A DNA stretch of 64,000 nucleotides, taken from contig JAFTTJ010000001.1 of NCBI GenBank assembly GCA_017466825.1, forward strand, positions 111,123 to 175,122, given 5' to 3'. Of this stretch, positions 34,051 to 41,552 are shown in pieces. The position numbers and the translations under genes are program-made. Under the pieces are notes generated by a model. That model was not told the origin of the DNA and ran no database searches. It saw only the letters and a program-made list of their open reading frames with translations. Numbering within the stretch: position 1 is the stretch's first letter; every line of letters starts with the position of its first letter. The stretch comes from Clostridia bacterium. Lineage in GTDB: Bacteria; Bacillota; Clostridia; Christensenellales; Borkfalkiaceae.

Positions 34051-35281
34051 AAGTTCCCCCCTTTATCCTTTCAACTAACTCTTTAGCCTTTTCTATAACC
34101 GCTTGCGTCTGCTCTTTGTCATAACGTAAATTTATATAATTTACCCTTTGCTCAAAGAAAAAAGCGTAAGCGTCTTGTAAATTTTGGTCGGTTTTTCCGT
34201 TTTTTAAAACGAAACCGCTTTGCGTTTTTTGAAAACACTCTGAAATTTTACCCGTAGTAGACAACGCATTTTTTATAGCCAATTCTATTTCGTCAAGGCT
34301 AAAAATGATGCAAGGCGCAAAATTGTCGGTATAAAAATTCAATGCAATTTTTGATATTTCAAAACCGCTTAACGCGGAGTTTTGGTCGATTTCAAAACCA
34401 AAACAACGCTCTATAAGTCGATTAACGGGCAAATCTCTATGATTTTGCAGAAAATATGAGAGCGACAAAGCGTATAGACTTCCCTTACTTCCGACGACGG
34501 ACGTAGCCGTAAATCGCGGATAGACGGCAAGCCTTTCTTCACCACAACTAAACACGACTCCGCCAAGTCTTTCGCTAACAGTTGCCTTAGGCGCTTTCAA
34601 GTTTATCCATTTTACCATATCGTCATAGAAATAGTATCCGCTAACTTTATAACCTACGCCGTTTAAAGGTTGAATTTTGCCACTAAACAGGGCTTCTTTG
34701 GCGAGTTTATCAACCATTTCGTTATACTTATGGTTGCTATGTCCCTTTACTTTTTCAAAAACGACGTCGACTACCCCTTTATATTTTGCAAATTCTTTTA
34801 CGTAATATACGGCGATTGGACTTTCGCCACGCCATCTACCCGTTGCCCATGCGGACAAACCTTCGTAATCGTGATAGATTTTTATTTTAGTATAGCCGTT
34901 TAAAAACGCCCATTTTACGGCGGTCAAAACTCCGTCTACTTCGCCAGCGATATTCCTAGACGGCAAAAACGCAGGGTCTTCGCCACGACCGCTAAACTGT
35001 CTTTCTTTTCCGTCGGGACTTACGGCAACCACGCCGAAAGAATACTTTTGAACGGTCTCTTCATAACTTCCGTCCGAAAAAGCAACTGCGTAGCCCTGAC
35101 TTAGGTCTTTTGCCAAAACTTCGGCGTAATAATCCCTATCTTCAAGGTAGGCTTCGGCTTCTTCCAAGGTCGAAAAACTCTTGTATTTATAACTCTTAAC
35201 TTGGTCTAAATACGCCTTGCACTCGTCCCAGTTGGTAAATATTTTGTTTTCTTCGCATTTAACTGCATAAAACTTAGACAT
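34040..35281 (-). CDS. rnhA: RNase H1 with viroplasmin domain and a C-terminal extension
   Basis: 413 residues. Residues 1-50 are the viroplasmin-type hybrid-binding domain (KFYAVKCEENKIFTNWDEC). Residues ~63-200 are RNase H with its acidic residues in FSDGSYE, NIAGEVDGV, HDYEGLSAWATG and MVDKLAKEAL. Some 210 further residues form an unrecognised domain, unusual for a bacterial RNase HI. Removes RNA from RNA-DNA hybrids. A TATAAT box lies 9 nt upstream of the ATG. Dispersed 13-mer copy at 34412. Confidence 0.82.
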   Translation of the reverse strand: MSKFYAVKCEENKIFTNWDECKAYLDQVKSYKYKSFSTLEEAEAYLEDRDYYAEVLAKDLSQGYAVAFSDGSYEETVQKYSFGVVAVSPDGKERQFSGRGEDPAFLPSRNIAGEVDGVLTAVKWAFLNGYTKIKIYHDYEGLSAWATGRWRGESPIAVYYVKEFAKYKGVVDVVFEKVKGHSNHKYNEMVDKLAKEALFSGKIQPLNGVGYKVSGYYFYDDMVKWINLKAPKATVSERLGGVVFSCGEERLAVYPRFTATSVVGSKGSLYALSLSYFLQNHRDLPVNRLIERCFGFEIDQNSALSGFEISKIALNFYTDNFAPCIIFSLDEIELAIKNALSTTGKISECFQKTQSGFVLKNGKTDQNLQDAYAFFFEQRVNYINLRYDKEQTQAVIEKAKELVERIKGGTYGY

Positions 35282-35371
35282 AACTTACCTATTATAACGT
35301 TATTATTTTACCATAATCAACTTTTTTTTACAAGCGAAAATTTTAAACGGACGGTAAATATTAACAAAATT

Positions 35372-35401
35372 TTAACCTTTTTGCCAAATTTTGCATATAA
35401 T
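35372..35401 (+). promoter_or_regulatory. Leaderless-type promoter of asd
   Basis: TATAAT at 35396-35401, 5 nt before the ATG. The -35 is weak (TTAACC, 18-nt spacing). No Shine-Dalgarno. Confidence 0.55.
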
Positions 35402-35406
35402 ACCTT

Positions 35407-36390
35407 ATGAAGAAAATATTTAACGTAGCAATCGTTGGCGCAAGCGGTCTTATTGGGCGTAAGTTTATTGAAGTTTTAGAAAAACGCCGTTTCCCCGTTG
35501 GAGAAATTAAACTCTTCGCTTCCGAAAAAAGTAGGGGCAAAAAGATGACCGCTTTCGGCAGGTCGATTGAGTTAAAAACCCTAGACGAAAATTCTTTTAA
35601 GGGGACTGATATAGTCTTTTTTAGCGCAGGAAAAAACGTTGCGTTAAAATACGCTCCTATTGCCGAAAGCCAAGGCGCTTTCGTAATTGATAATTCTAGC
35701 GCTTTTAGACAAAACCCCGACACCGCGCTAATCATCCCCGAAATAAACGGAAAAAGTCTTAACCAATATAAAAATAAAATTATTTCAAACCCAAATTGCT
35801 CGACTGCAATAGCATTATTACCGCTTTTTTATTTACATAAACGATACCGTTTAAAGCGGGTTATTTACACCACCTATCAAGGCATAAGCGGCAGCGGTCA
35901 AAGGGGTATAGACGATTATAAAAGATGTGAAAACGGACTTATAGCCCAATTTTTCCCTATAAACCCAACTAAAAACTGCATACCTAAAATAGGCGGTTTT
36001 TCTAAATACGGCTACACCGAAGAAGAACTAAAAATGGTTTTTGAAACTCAAAAGATTTTAGGTTTAACCCTGCCCGTTAGCGCAACTTGCGTTAGAGTAC
36101 CCGTACTCAACTGCCATGCGGTGAGCGTTGACGCCGAATTTGAAAAAGAGATTTACGACGAAGACGTAAAGTCGATATTGAAAAACGCCCAAGGCGTAAG
36201 GCTTGCAGACCTACCTTGTCAAACGCTAGCAGACGGAAAAGACGAGATTTTAGTGGGTAGAATTAAGCGAAGTTTTGCATTTAATAACGGACTCAGTTTT
36301 TACTGCGTTGGCGACAACACTTTAAAAGGGGCTAGTTTAAACGCCGTTCAAATAGCCGAACTGCTAATAAATAGTGGTAGACTATGCTAA
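35407..36390 (+). CDS. asd: Aspartate-semialdehyde dehydrogenase
   Basis: NADPH-dependent reduction of aspartyl phosphate, feeding lysine/diaminopimelate and threonine/methionine synthesis. 327 residues, normal. VAIVGASGLIGRKFIEVLE binds NADP, SNPNCSTAIALLPL carries the catalytic Cys, and YQGISGSGQRGIDD and ATCVRVPVLNCHAV are conserved. The start is certain from homology, yet only 5 nt separate it from the -10 box. Confidence 0.95.
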   Translation: MKKIFNVAIVGASGLIGRKFIEVLEKRRFPVGEIKLFASEKSRGKKMTAFGRSIELKTLDENSFKGTDIVFFSAGKNVALKYAPIAESQGAFVIDNSSAFRQNPDTALIIPEINGKSLNQYKNKIISNPNCSTAIALLPLFYLHKRYRLKRVIYTTYQGISGSGQRGIDDYKRCENGLIAQFFPINPTKNCIPKIGGFSKYGYTEEELKMVFETQKILGLTLPVSATCVRVPVLNCHAVSVDAEFEKEIYDEDVKSILKNAQGVRLADLPCQTLADGKDEILVGRIKRSFAFNNGLSFYCVGDNTLKGASLNAVQIAELLINSGRLC

Positions 36391-36444
36391 TTTTTGCGTT
36401 TAATCGACTTATAGGCTAGTTTTTAGTTAAAATAAAAAAGTTAA

Positions 36445-36474
36445 GGGCGGTTTTGCGTTATAGCAAAACCGCCC
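36445..36474. terminator. Bidirectional terminator between asd and hpt
   Basis: 12-bp perfect stem GGGCGGTTTTGC / GCAAAACCGCCC, T-rich on both sides. Confidence 0.88.
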
Positions 36475-36497
36475 GTTTTACTCTATTAAATTACGCT

Positions 36498-37040
36498 TTA
36501 AGCGTCGTACTCGGCAACGTACGGAAGATTACGATAATATTCGTTTAAGTCAAGACCGTAACCGATTACAAATAAGTCGGGAATAGTAAAAAGCGCCATA
36601 TCCGCTTCAAATTCTACTACTCTGCGGTCGGGCTTGTCTAAAAGGGTTACGATTTTTAAAGACAAGGGATTACGATTAGAAAGAGTATATACGATTTCCT
36701 TTAAAGTTCTTCCCGTATCGATAATATCTTCAACGATAATTACGTGATAGTTGCTTATATCGTGCTTTAAATCGAAATCTATTCTAACTTTACCTGATGA
36801 AACCGTGCCAGCGCCGTAACTGCTTGCGCTCATAAAGTCGATTTCGAGGGGAATGGTAATTGCCCTGCAAAGATCGGACATAAATACGAAAGCGCCCTTT
36901 AAAATGCTTACGAGAAGGAGCGGTTTTCCGTCGTATTCTTTTGAAATTTGCTCGCCCGCTTTTTTAATTGCCTGAGCGATTTCTTCCTGCGAAATAATTA
37001 CTCTTTTGATTTTTGAATCGTGTTCTTTTGTAGAAATCAT
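36498..37040 (-). CDS. hpt: Hypoxanthine phosphoribosyltransferase
   Basis: Purine salvage enzyme (hypoxanthine/guanine to IMP/GMP), 180 residues. SILKGAFVFMSDLCR, the PRPP loop VIIVEDIIDTGRTL and LDLNEYYRNLPYV near the C-terminus are diagnostic. Monocistronic with its own promoter and terminator. Confidence 0.96.
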   Translation of the reverse strand: MISTKEHDSKIKRVIISQEEIAQAIKKAGEQISKEYDGKPLLLVSILKGAFVFMSDLCRAITIPLEIDFMSASSYGAGTVSSGKVRIDFDLKHDISNYHVIIVEDIIDTGRTLKEIVYTLSNRNPLSLKIVTLLDKPDRRVVEFEADMALFTIPDLFVIGYGLDLNEYYRNLPYVAEYDA

Positions 37041-37085
37041 AACGTTCCCCTTTTGCTTAGCATTGCGCTTGATATTTACTAGTAC

Positions 37086-37114
37086 ATTGTAACATATTTT
37101 TTAAAATATATCAA
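37086..37114 (-). promoter_or_regulatory. hpt promoter
   Basis: Minus strand TTGATA (37109-37114), 17 nt, TACAAT (37086-37091). Confidence 0.8.
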
Positions 37115-37135
37115 CGCCTTTTATAGATTTAACGC

Positions 37136-37172
37136 AAAAAAAGAGTTTGTTTTTTACACAAACTCTTTTTTT
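37136..37172. terminator. Terminator of the 75-residue membrane protein gene
   Basis: Stem AAAAAAAGAGTTTG / CAAACTCTTTTTTT with an 8-nt loop; T-rich in both directions. Confidence 0.85.
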
Positions 37173-37177
37173 ACCAA

Positions 37178-37405
37178 TTAGTCAACAAAATAACCTATAT
37201 TTGGACTTTTAGCAGCATCAAAAGTCAAATTGCAAATTGATGCAACCAAGCCGTAAATACCAAACGTTATTATACTTAAAAAGAAATAAGCCATTGTTCT
37301 ACTCTTCCATCCCGTCGGCTTTAATGAAGTATGATTGATAATAAAACTACCAATAAAACCTAAAAAGAAAGTAAGTAAAAAACGAGCAAAGTTATTACCG
37401 TCCAT
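37178..37405 (-). CDS. Small two-helix membrane protein controlled by the divergent XRE regulator
   Basis: 75 residues: helix 1 about 8-25 (FLLTFFLGFIGSFIINH), a basic loop, helix 2 about 38-60. The arrangement resembles TM2-type small membrane proteins, but no residue signature proves it. Strong AAGGGGG ribosome site. Its promoter is saturated with operator repeats for the neighbouring XRE protein, so it is normally repressed. Function unknown; prophage-like or stress role possible. Confidence 0.7.
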   Translation of the reverse strand: MDGNNFARFLLTFFLGFIGSFIINHTSLKPTGWKSRTMAYFFLSIITFGIYGLVASICNLTFDAAKSPNIGYFVD

Positions 37406-37428
37406 TGTTTTAACCCCCTTGTTTATTT

Positions 37429-37506
37429 AGGTCTTTTGACCTATAATCAGATTATATCAGGTCTTTTGACCTATGTCAAGACTTTTGACCTAATTTTGCA
37501 TATAAT
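37429..37506. promoter_or_regulatory. Divergent promoters with three operator repeats
   Basis: Repeats AGGTCTTTTGACCT at 37429-37442 and 37459-37472, and AAGACTTTTGACCT at 37478-37491, each with inverted AGGTC/GACCT ends. Minus promoter: TTGACA (37474-37479), 17 nt, TATAAT (37451-37456); the second repeat fills the spacer. The plus TATAAT is at 37501-37506, 6 nt before the xre ATG. Confidence 0.8.
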
Positions 37507-37512
37507 AATATT

Positions 37513-37713
37513 ATGAAATACATTGAAGTAATAAAAGAATTAATGTTAGAAAAAAAGTTATCTCAACAAGCCTTAGCCAACGTTTTAGGCGTAAACCAAA
37601 CGACGGTTAGCCAATGGCTATTAGGGCGCAAAAAACCTGGATACGATAGCATACAACTTTTATATGAAAAATTTAATATTGAACCCAACACTTTGTTTGG
37701 AATAGACGATTAA
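37513..37713 (+). CDS. XRE-family regulator
   Basis: 66 residues, a single Cro/CI-type helix-turn-helix (LSQQALANVLGVNQTTVSQWLLGRKKPG). The ATG lies 6 nt after TATAAT with no ribosome site, so a leaderless mRNA, as for lambda cI, is likely. The three palindromic repeats between it and the small membrane protein gene are the obvious binding sites, implying repression of both. Confidence 0.88.
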   Translation: MKYIEVIKELMLEKKLSQQALANVLGVNQTTVSQWLLGRKKPGYDSIQLLYEKFNIEPNTLFGIDD

Positions 37714-37781
37714 AAAAAGTAGAGCAAGTATGCCCTGCTTTTGTTTTTTGCATATATTTTTATTAAAACACGCTAAAAACA

Positions 37782-37810
37782 TTGACAAAAGTCGGTAAAT
37801 AATATACAAT
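37782..37810 (+). promoter_or_regulatory. Promoter of the tRNA-Ser transcript
   Basis: TTGACA (37782-37787), 17 nt, TACAAT (37805-37810), about 105 nt upstream of tRNA-Ser. Confidence 0.78.
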
Positions 37811-37822
37811 AGTTTGCGAACT

Positions 37823-37905
37823 TGATTTTAGTTTTGCGCGTTATAGTTACAAGCGAAACAGGCGTCAGCGAGTATAACGGGCACGCTTAAACGGACTAAA
37901 ATCGA
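37823..37905 (+). ncRNA. Structured leader of the tRNA-Ser transcript, unknown type
   Basis: Long imperfect hairpin: GATTTTAGT pairs with ACTAAAATC at the ends, then GCG with CGC and CGTTATA with TATAACG inside. It shares the 12-mer ATAACGGGCACG with the tRNA just downstream, so it might be a degenerate tRNA copy, a processing element or an independent small RNA. Confidence 0.5.
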
Positions 37906-37914
37906 ATAGAAAAT

Positions 37915-38003
37915 GGAAGCGTATCGAAGCGGTCATAACGGGCACGATTGGAAATCGTGTAGTCTTCACGGGCTCAGGGGTTCGAATCCCCTCGCTTCCG
38001 CCA
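37915..38003 (+). tRNA. tRNA-Ser (GGA)
   Basis: 89 nt with encoded CCA. Acceptor GGAAGCG / CGCTTCC, anticodon arm CGATT-GGA-AATCG, long class II variable arm, T arm GGGGTTCGAATCCCC. Confidence 0.96.
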
Positions 38004-38006
38004 AAT

Positions 38007-38037
38007 AAAAAGAGAACGGTTGTACCGTTCTCTTTTT
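38007..38037 (+). terminator. tRNA-Ser terminator
   Basis: Stem AGAGAACGGT / ACCGTTCTCT with TTTTT. Confidence 0.85.
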
Positions 38038-38224
38038 ATTTGGTTAAAGCAGGCGATTTGGACTGAAAATCTTCAAGATTTTCGTTCGCGCTTTTGCGTA
38101 GCAAATGCAAGGGAGTGTACGACCGCTCTCCCCCGCTTCCGCCCATTTCCCAACTCTTGTTTTTATAAAGGTTATGATACCGTTCTCTTTTTATTTGGTT
38201 AAAGCAGGCGATTTGGACTGAAAA
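38023..38224. repeat. 47-bp direct repeats with a second partial tRNA-Ser 3' end
   Basis: 38023-38069 and 38178-38224 are identical over 47 bp, 155 bp apart. Between them 38130-38144 repeats the tRNA 3' end (CGCTTCCGCC). This reads as a tandem duplication of the tRNA tail plus terminator, or as attachment-site scars of an integrated element. The stretch 37714-38313 contains no protein gene. Confidence 0.7.
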
Positions 38225-38313
38225 GTTATCTAGACCGCAAACTTGCCCCTTGATTTATTTGTTAAGGTATGATATAATTTAGCCATAAATATGAATTTGT
38301 AGGAAGATCATAT

Positions 38314-39099
38314 ATGAATAGCGTAAATAAAACACTATACATCCCCTTATACGGTAAGTCCTACGTGAGCAAGAAGGGCTTGTTCCTTGACGATAAAAAA
38401 GCCGAAGAAATTTGGGATGCAGAAGGATTTTCTCTCAAAGGAAAATCAAAATCCAAATGGCTTGCTTACTATATGGGAATTCGTTCTGCCGTATTTGACG
38501 AATGGGTAAAACAACAAACGTCATCTGCGCCGAATTCCATAGTTATTCATATCGGTTGCGGAATGGATAGTCGAGTCATAAGAGTCGGACTTAAAAATCA
38601 CAAGTGGTACGACGTGGATTTTTCAGAAGTTATTGAAGAACGCAAACGCTACTATACCGAAACGGATAACTACAAAATGATTGCGGGTGACGTAAGAGAT
38701 GGCGATTGGTTGACGGCTATTGACGAAAATAAATCTGCAATCGTCATTATGGAAGGCGTGAGTATGTACTTGACCGTAGATGAAATGCAAAATTTAGCAG
38801 ATAGCCTTTGCTCTCATTTCGAAAACCTTATACTGTTGGTGGACGCTTACTCTTCCTTTGCTGCAAAAATGTCAAAGCGTAGAAACCCTATAAACGACGT
38901 AGGTGTAACTGAAGTTTACGGTATAGATACTCCGCAGACCTATCAGACTGAAAATCTTGCTTTTGTAAAAGAACACACAATGATTCCTAAAAAATACATG
39001 GAAGAATTAAAAGGGTTTGAAAGGTTTATTTTTGCTAACTTATATGCAGGAAACTTGTCAAAAAAACTCTATCGTTTGTACGAATATCAAAAGAAGTAA
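38314..39099 (+). CDS. Class I SAM-dependent O-methyltransferase (LCM/TcmP-like)
   Basis: 261 residues. VIHIGCGMDSRVIRVG is the SAM loop and DVDFSEVIEERKRYY and IVIMEGVSMYLTVDEM follow the leucine-carboxyl-methyltransferase/TcmP pattern. Behind AGGAAGATCAT. It stands alone between the tRNA-Ser repeats and an XRE gene, and its codon use (more TCC, CCG, CGT) looks slightly different from neighbours, so horizontal acquisition is possible. Substrate unknown. Confidence 0.8.
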   Translation: MNSVNKTLYIPLYGKSYVSKKGLFLDDKKAEEIWDAEGFSLKGKSKSKWLAYYMGIRSAVFDEWVKQQTSSAPNSIVIHIGCGMDSRVIRVGLKNHKWYDVDFSEVIEERKRYYTETDNYKMIAGDVRDGDWLTAIDENKSAIVIMEGVSMYLTVDEMQNLADSLCSHFENLILLVDAYSSFAAKMSKRRNPINDVGVTEVYGIDTPQTYQTENLAFVKEHTMIPKKYMEELKGFERFIFANLYAGNLSKKLYRLYEYQKK

Positions 39100-39258
39100 T
39101 AGTCAAATTCTAATTTATAGAACGATATTAAGCATATTTTTACTATTATTGCCTACGTATTAGCCTTTTGCAACCTATAGTTGCGAAATTGCAATTTAAA
39201 ATTGGTTGAAAATTTTTGCCCGTCATAGTATAATAAAGGCGTAAAAAGGAGAACACCT

Positions 39259-40011
39259 ATGACAAACGCAGAACAACTTGGCAACAGATTATACGAATTA
39301 AGGAAAAAAGCAGGCTTGTCACAAGAAGAGTTTGCGGAAAAGTTAAACGTTTCTCGTCAAGCAGTTTCAAAATGGGAAAGGGGCGAAGCCTTGCCCGATA
39401 CCGAAAACTTGATTTCTATCGCAAAACTTTTCGGCGTTTCTTTAGACGAGTTGATCGACAACGAAGTTAAAAGCGAAAAAGAGCGCAAAGACGAACCTTT
39501 AGGCGACGACAGTCAAAACGTAAACGTAAATATAGACGTAGACGGCTTAAACGTAAACGTTGAAGACGGCGAAAAAACCGTTTCAATCAACCTTGATTTA
39601 GACGATTTAAACGTTAAAATTAAAAAACCGCCCGAAATCGAATTTGGCGACGAAGACGAAATTTTTTATTCGGCAGACGGCAAACCCGAAATTAAAAAAC
39701 ATAGTATGCTTACTAGAATTTTGCTAAGCCTGCCCTACCCAATACTTGTTACTATCGGCTTTTTGTTATGGGGATTTTTAGTCCCTAACGGTTTTAGCGT
39801 TTCGTGGACGCTGTTTTTAACTATTCCCGTATACTACTCTATTATAGAATGTTTTCGCTATAAAAAATTTGCCGAATTTTGCTACCCCGTATTTATAGTT
39901 GCAGTTTATTGTTTTATAGGTATGCAATGGTCGCTTTGGCACCCCTATTGGATAATGTTTATAACCATACCGATTTATTACTGCATTGCAGAAGCGATTG
40001 ACAAAAGATAA
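39259..40011 (+). CDS. XRE regulator fused to an acidic linker and membrane domain
   Basis: 250 residues. Residues ~7-65 form a helix-turn-helix (LSQEEFAEKLNVSRQAVSKWERGEALP). Residues ~85-130 are a beta-type acidic segment with repeated NVNV/LDLDDLNV, and the last ~100 residues hold four membrane helices. A membrane-tethered DNA-binding protein; signal unknown. Good AAAAGGAG site. Confidence 0.85.
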   Translation: MTNAEQLGNRLYELRKKAGLSQEEFAEKLNVSRQAVSKWERGEALPDTENLISIAKLFGVSLDELIDNEVKSEKERKDEPLGDDSQNVNVNIDVDGLNVNVEDGEKTVSINLDLDDLNVKIKKPPEIEFGDEDEIFYSADGKPEIKKHSMLTRILLSLPYPILVTIGFLLWGFLVPNGFSVSWTLFLTIPVYYSIIECFRYKKFAEFCYPVFIVAVYCFIGMQWSLWHPYWIMFITIPIYYCIAEAIDKR

Positions 40012-40043
40012 TTATATTTAAAATTTTAATTACGAACAAAATT

Positions 40044-40072
40044 AGCGCGGAGCAAAATCGCTCCGCGCTTAA
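40044..40072 (+). terminator. Terminator after the XRE-membrane gene
   Basis: 10-bp stem AGCGCGGAGC / GCTCCGCGCT. Weak T tract (TTAATTT). Confidence 0.7.
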
Positions 40073-40121
40073 TTTATGCTAATTTTAGTAAAAACTTATA
40101 AAAAGTTAGGCTATAAGTCGA

Positions 40122-41552
40122 TTATTCGTCGCCTTTTAAAGAATCGCTTATGGTTTTTGCCGACGCCGAATTTGCATAGTCGGTTATTTTTTGAGCGTTT
40201 TTATCGCTATGGCTTAAACAGCCCGCGCCGTGTATACAACCGCCCTTACACGCCATGCCTTCAATAAAATTATGCGGTAGCATACCCTTGCTAGCCCTAA
40301 TTAAAGCCACTCTGCATTCGTCGATACCGCTACACGAAATTGGCGAAACTTCAAAGTCGTTACCGCTTTCTTGAAGGGCTTGTTTAACCGCTTGAGATAA
40401 ACCGCCGACTTGAGCAAAATTTCTACCAAAATACGACGAGCCGTCGATTTCGGTTTTTGGCAAGTTTTGGGCTTCGATATCCTTGCTATCAATAAGGGCT
40501 TGCAACTCTTCAAATGTGATTACGCTATCGATAAGCCCTTGATATTCTTCCCTTTGGAACTCCGTCTTTTTAGCCGTGCAAGGTCCGATAAACACCGTTT
40601 TTGCGGTAGGATCTTTATCCTTAATAATCTTTGCTAGCGTACCCGCAGGGGATAAATTATGCGACACGAATTCCTTTAATTGGGGGTAATTCTTTTCAAT
40701 ATAGGTTACGAAGGCAGGACAGCAAGACGACGTTAAAAAGCCTTTTTCAACGAGTTCTTGGGCTTCGTTTTGAGCAACGACGTCCGCCCCGTAAGCGACT
40801 TCTACTATATCCGTAAAGCCCACGAGTTTAATTGCCGTAAATACCTGACCGAGTTCGGCGTACCTAAATTGACTGGCAATAGACGGGGCTACCATGGCGT
40901 AAACCTTATAATTTTTGCCGTTTGCCGAGTTTTGAATAACGTCGATAACGTCTAATATGTACGACCTATCCGTGATAGCGCCGAAAGGACATTGGTAAAC
41001 GCACGCTCCGCAAGCTATACATTTATCGTAGTCGATTTTTGCTTCCTTGTTTTCACCCATAGAGATAGCGTGCACCTTACAACTGCTCTCGCACGGGCGC
41101 TTATAGTTGTTTATGGCGTTGTACGGGCAAGCGTTTGCGCATCTTCCGCACTCAATACACTTAGTTTTGTCGATATGCGCTTTTTGGTCGCTACCAAAAC
41201 TGATTGCGCCGACGGGACAGACTTCTTCGCATCTATGCGCTAGACAACCCCTACAAACGGAAGTCACTTCGTAACCGCCGGTAGGACAGTCTTCACAAGC
41301 GATATCTATAACTTGAATAACCTTTTTGTTAAACCTATTTCCGCCGATTGCAAGTTTAACCCTTTCGGATAAAATCGCTCTTTCCTTATACACGCAACAA
41401 CGCATAGTAGGCACTTTGCTAGGCGAAATGTTTTTAGGGATTTCGGTAACGTTTTCAAGCAAAATATTGTCCCACGCAAGGCGCGCGACTTCCTTTAAAA
41501 CTTTATATTTAAGTAATTGTACCTTATTGTCAAATTTATTGCTAGTATTCAT
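40122..41552 (-). CDS. [FeFe]-hydrogenase-like iron-sulfur protein
   Basis: 476 residues from the ATG at 41552, which overlaps the kinase stop (TAATG). The N-terminal half carries 4Fe-4S ferredoxin motifs (CIECGRCANACPY, CIACGACVYQCPF) and extra cysteines. The C-terminal half has H-cluster-type motifs: LTSSCCPAFV, GPCTAKKTE and EGMACKGGCIHGAG. The usual L1 context TSCCPAW is PAF, as in monomeric group B/C-like proteins. Could be a true hydrogenase or a sensory homologue. Maturases HydEFG are not in the window. Its stop lies in a dispersed 13-mer copy. Confidence 0.82.
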   Translation of the reverse strand: MNTSNKFDNKVQLLKYKVLKEVARLAWDNILLENVTEIPKNISPSKVPTMRCCVYKERAILSERVKLAIGGNRFNKKVIQVIDIACEDCPTGGYEVTSVCRGCLAHRCEEVCPVGAISFGSDQKAHIDKTKCIECGRCANACPYNAINNYKRPCESSCKVHAISMGENKEAKIDYDKCIACGACVYQCPFGAITDRSYILDVIDVIQNSANGKNYKVYAMVAPSIASQFRYAELGQVFTAIKLVGFTDIVEVAYGADVVAQNEAQELVEKGFLTSSCCPAFVTYIEKNYPQLKEFVSHNLSPAGTLAKIIKDKDPTAKTVFIGPCTAKKTEFQREEYQGLIDSVITFEELQALIDSKDIEAQNLPKTEIDGSSYFGRNFAQVGGLSQAVKQALQESGNDFEVSPISCSGIDECRVALIRASKGMLPHNFIEGMACKGGCIHGAGCLSHSDKNAQKITDYANSASAKTISDSLKGDE

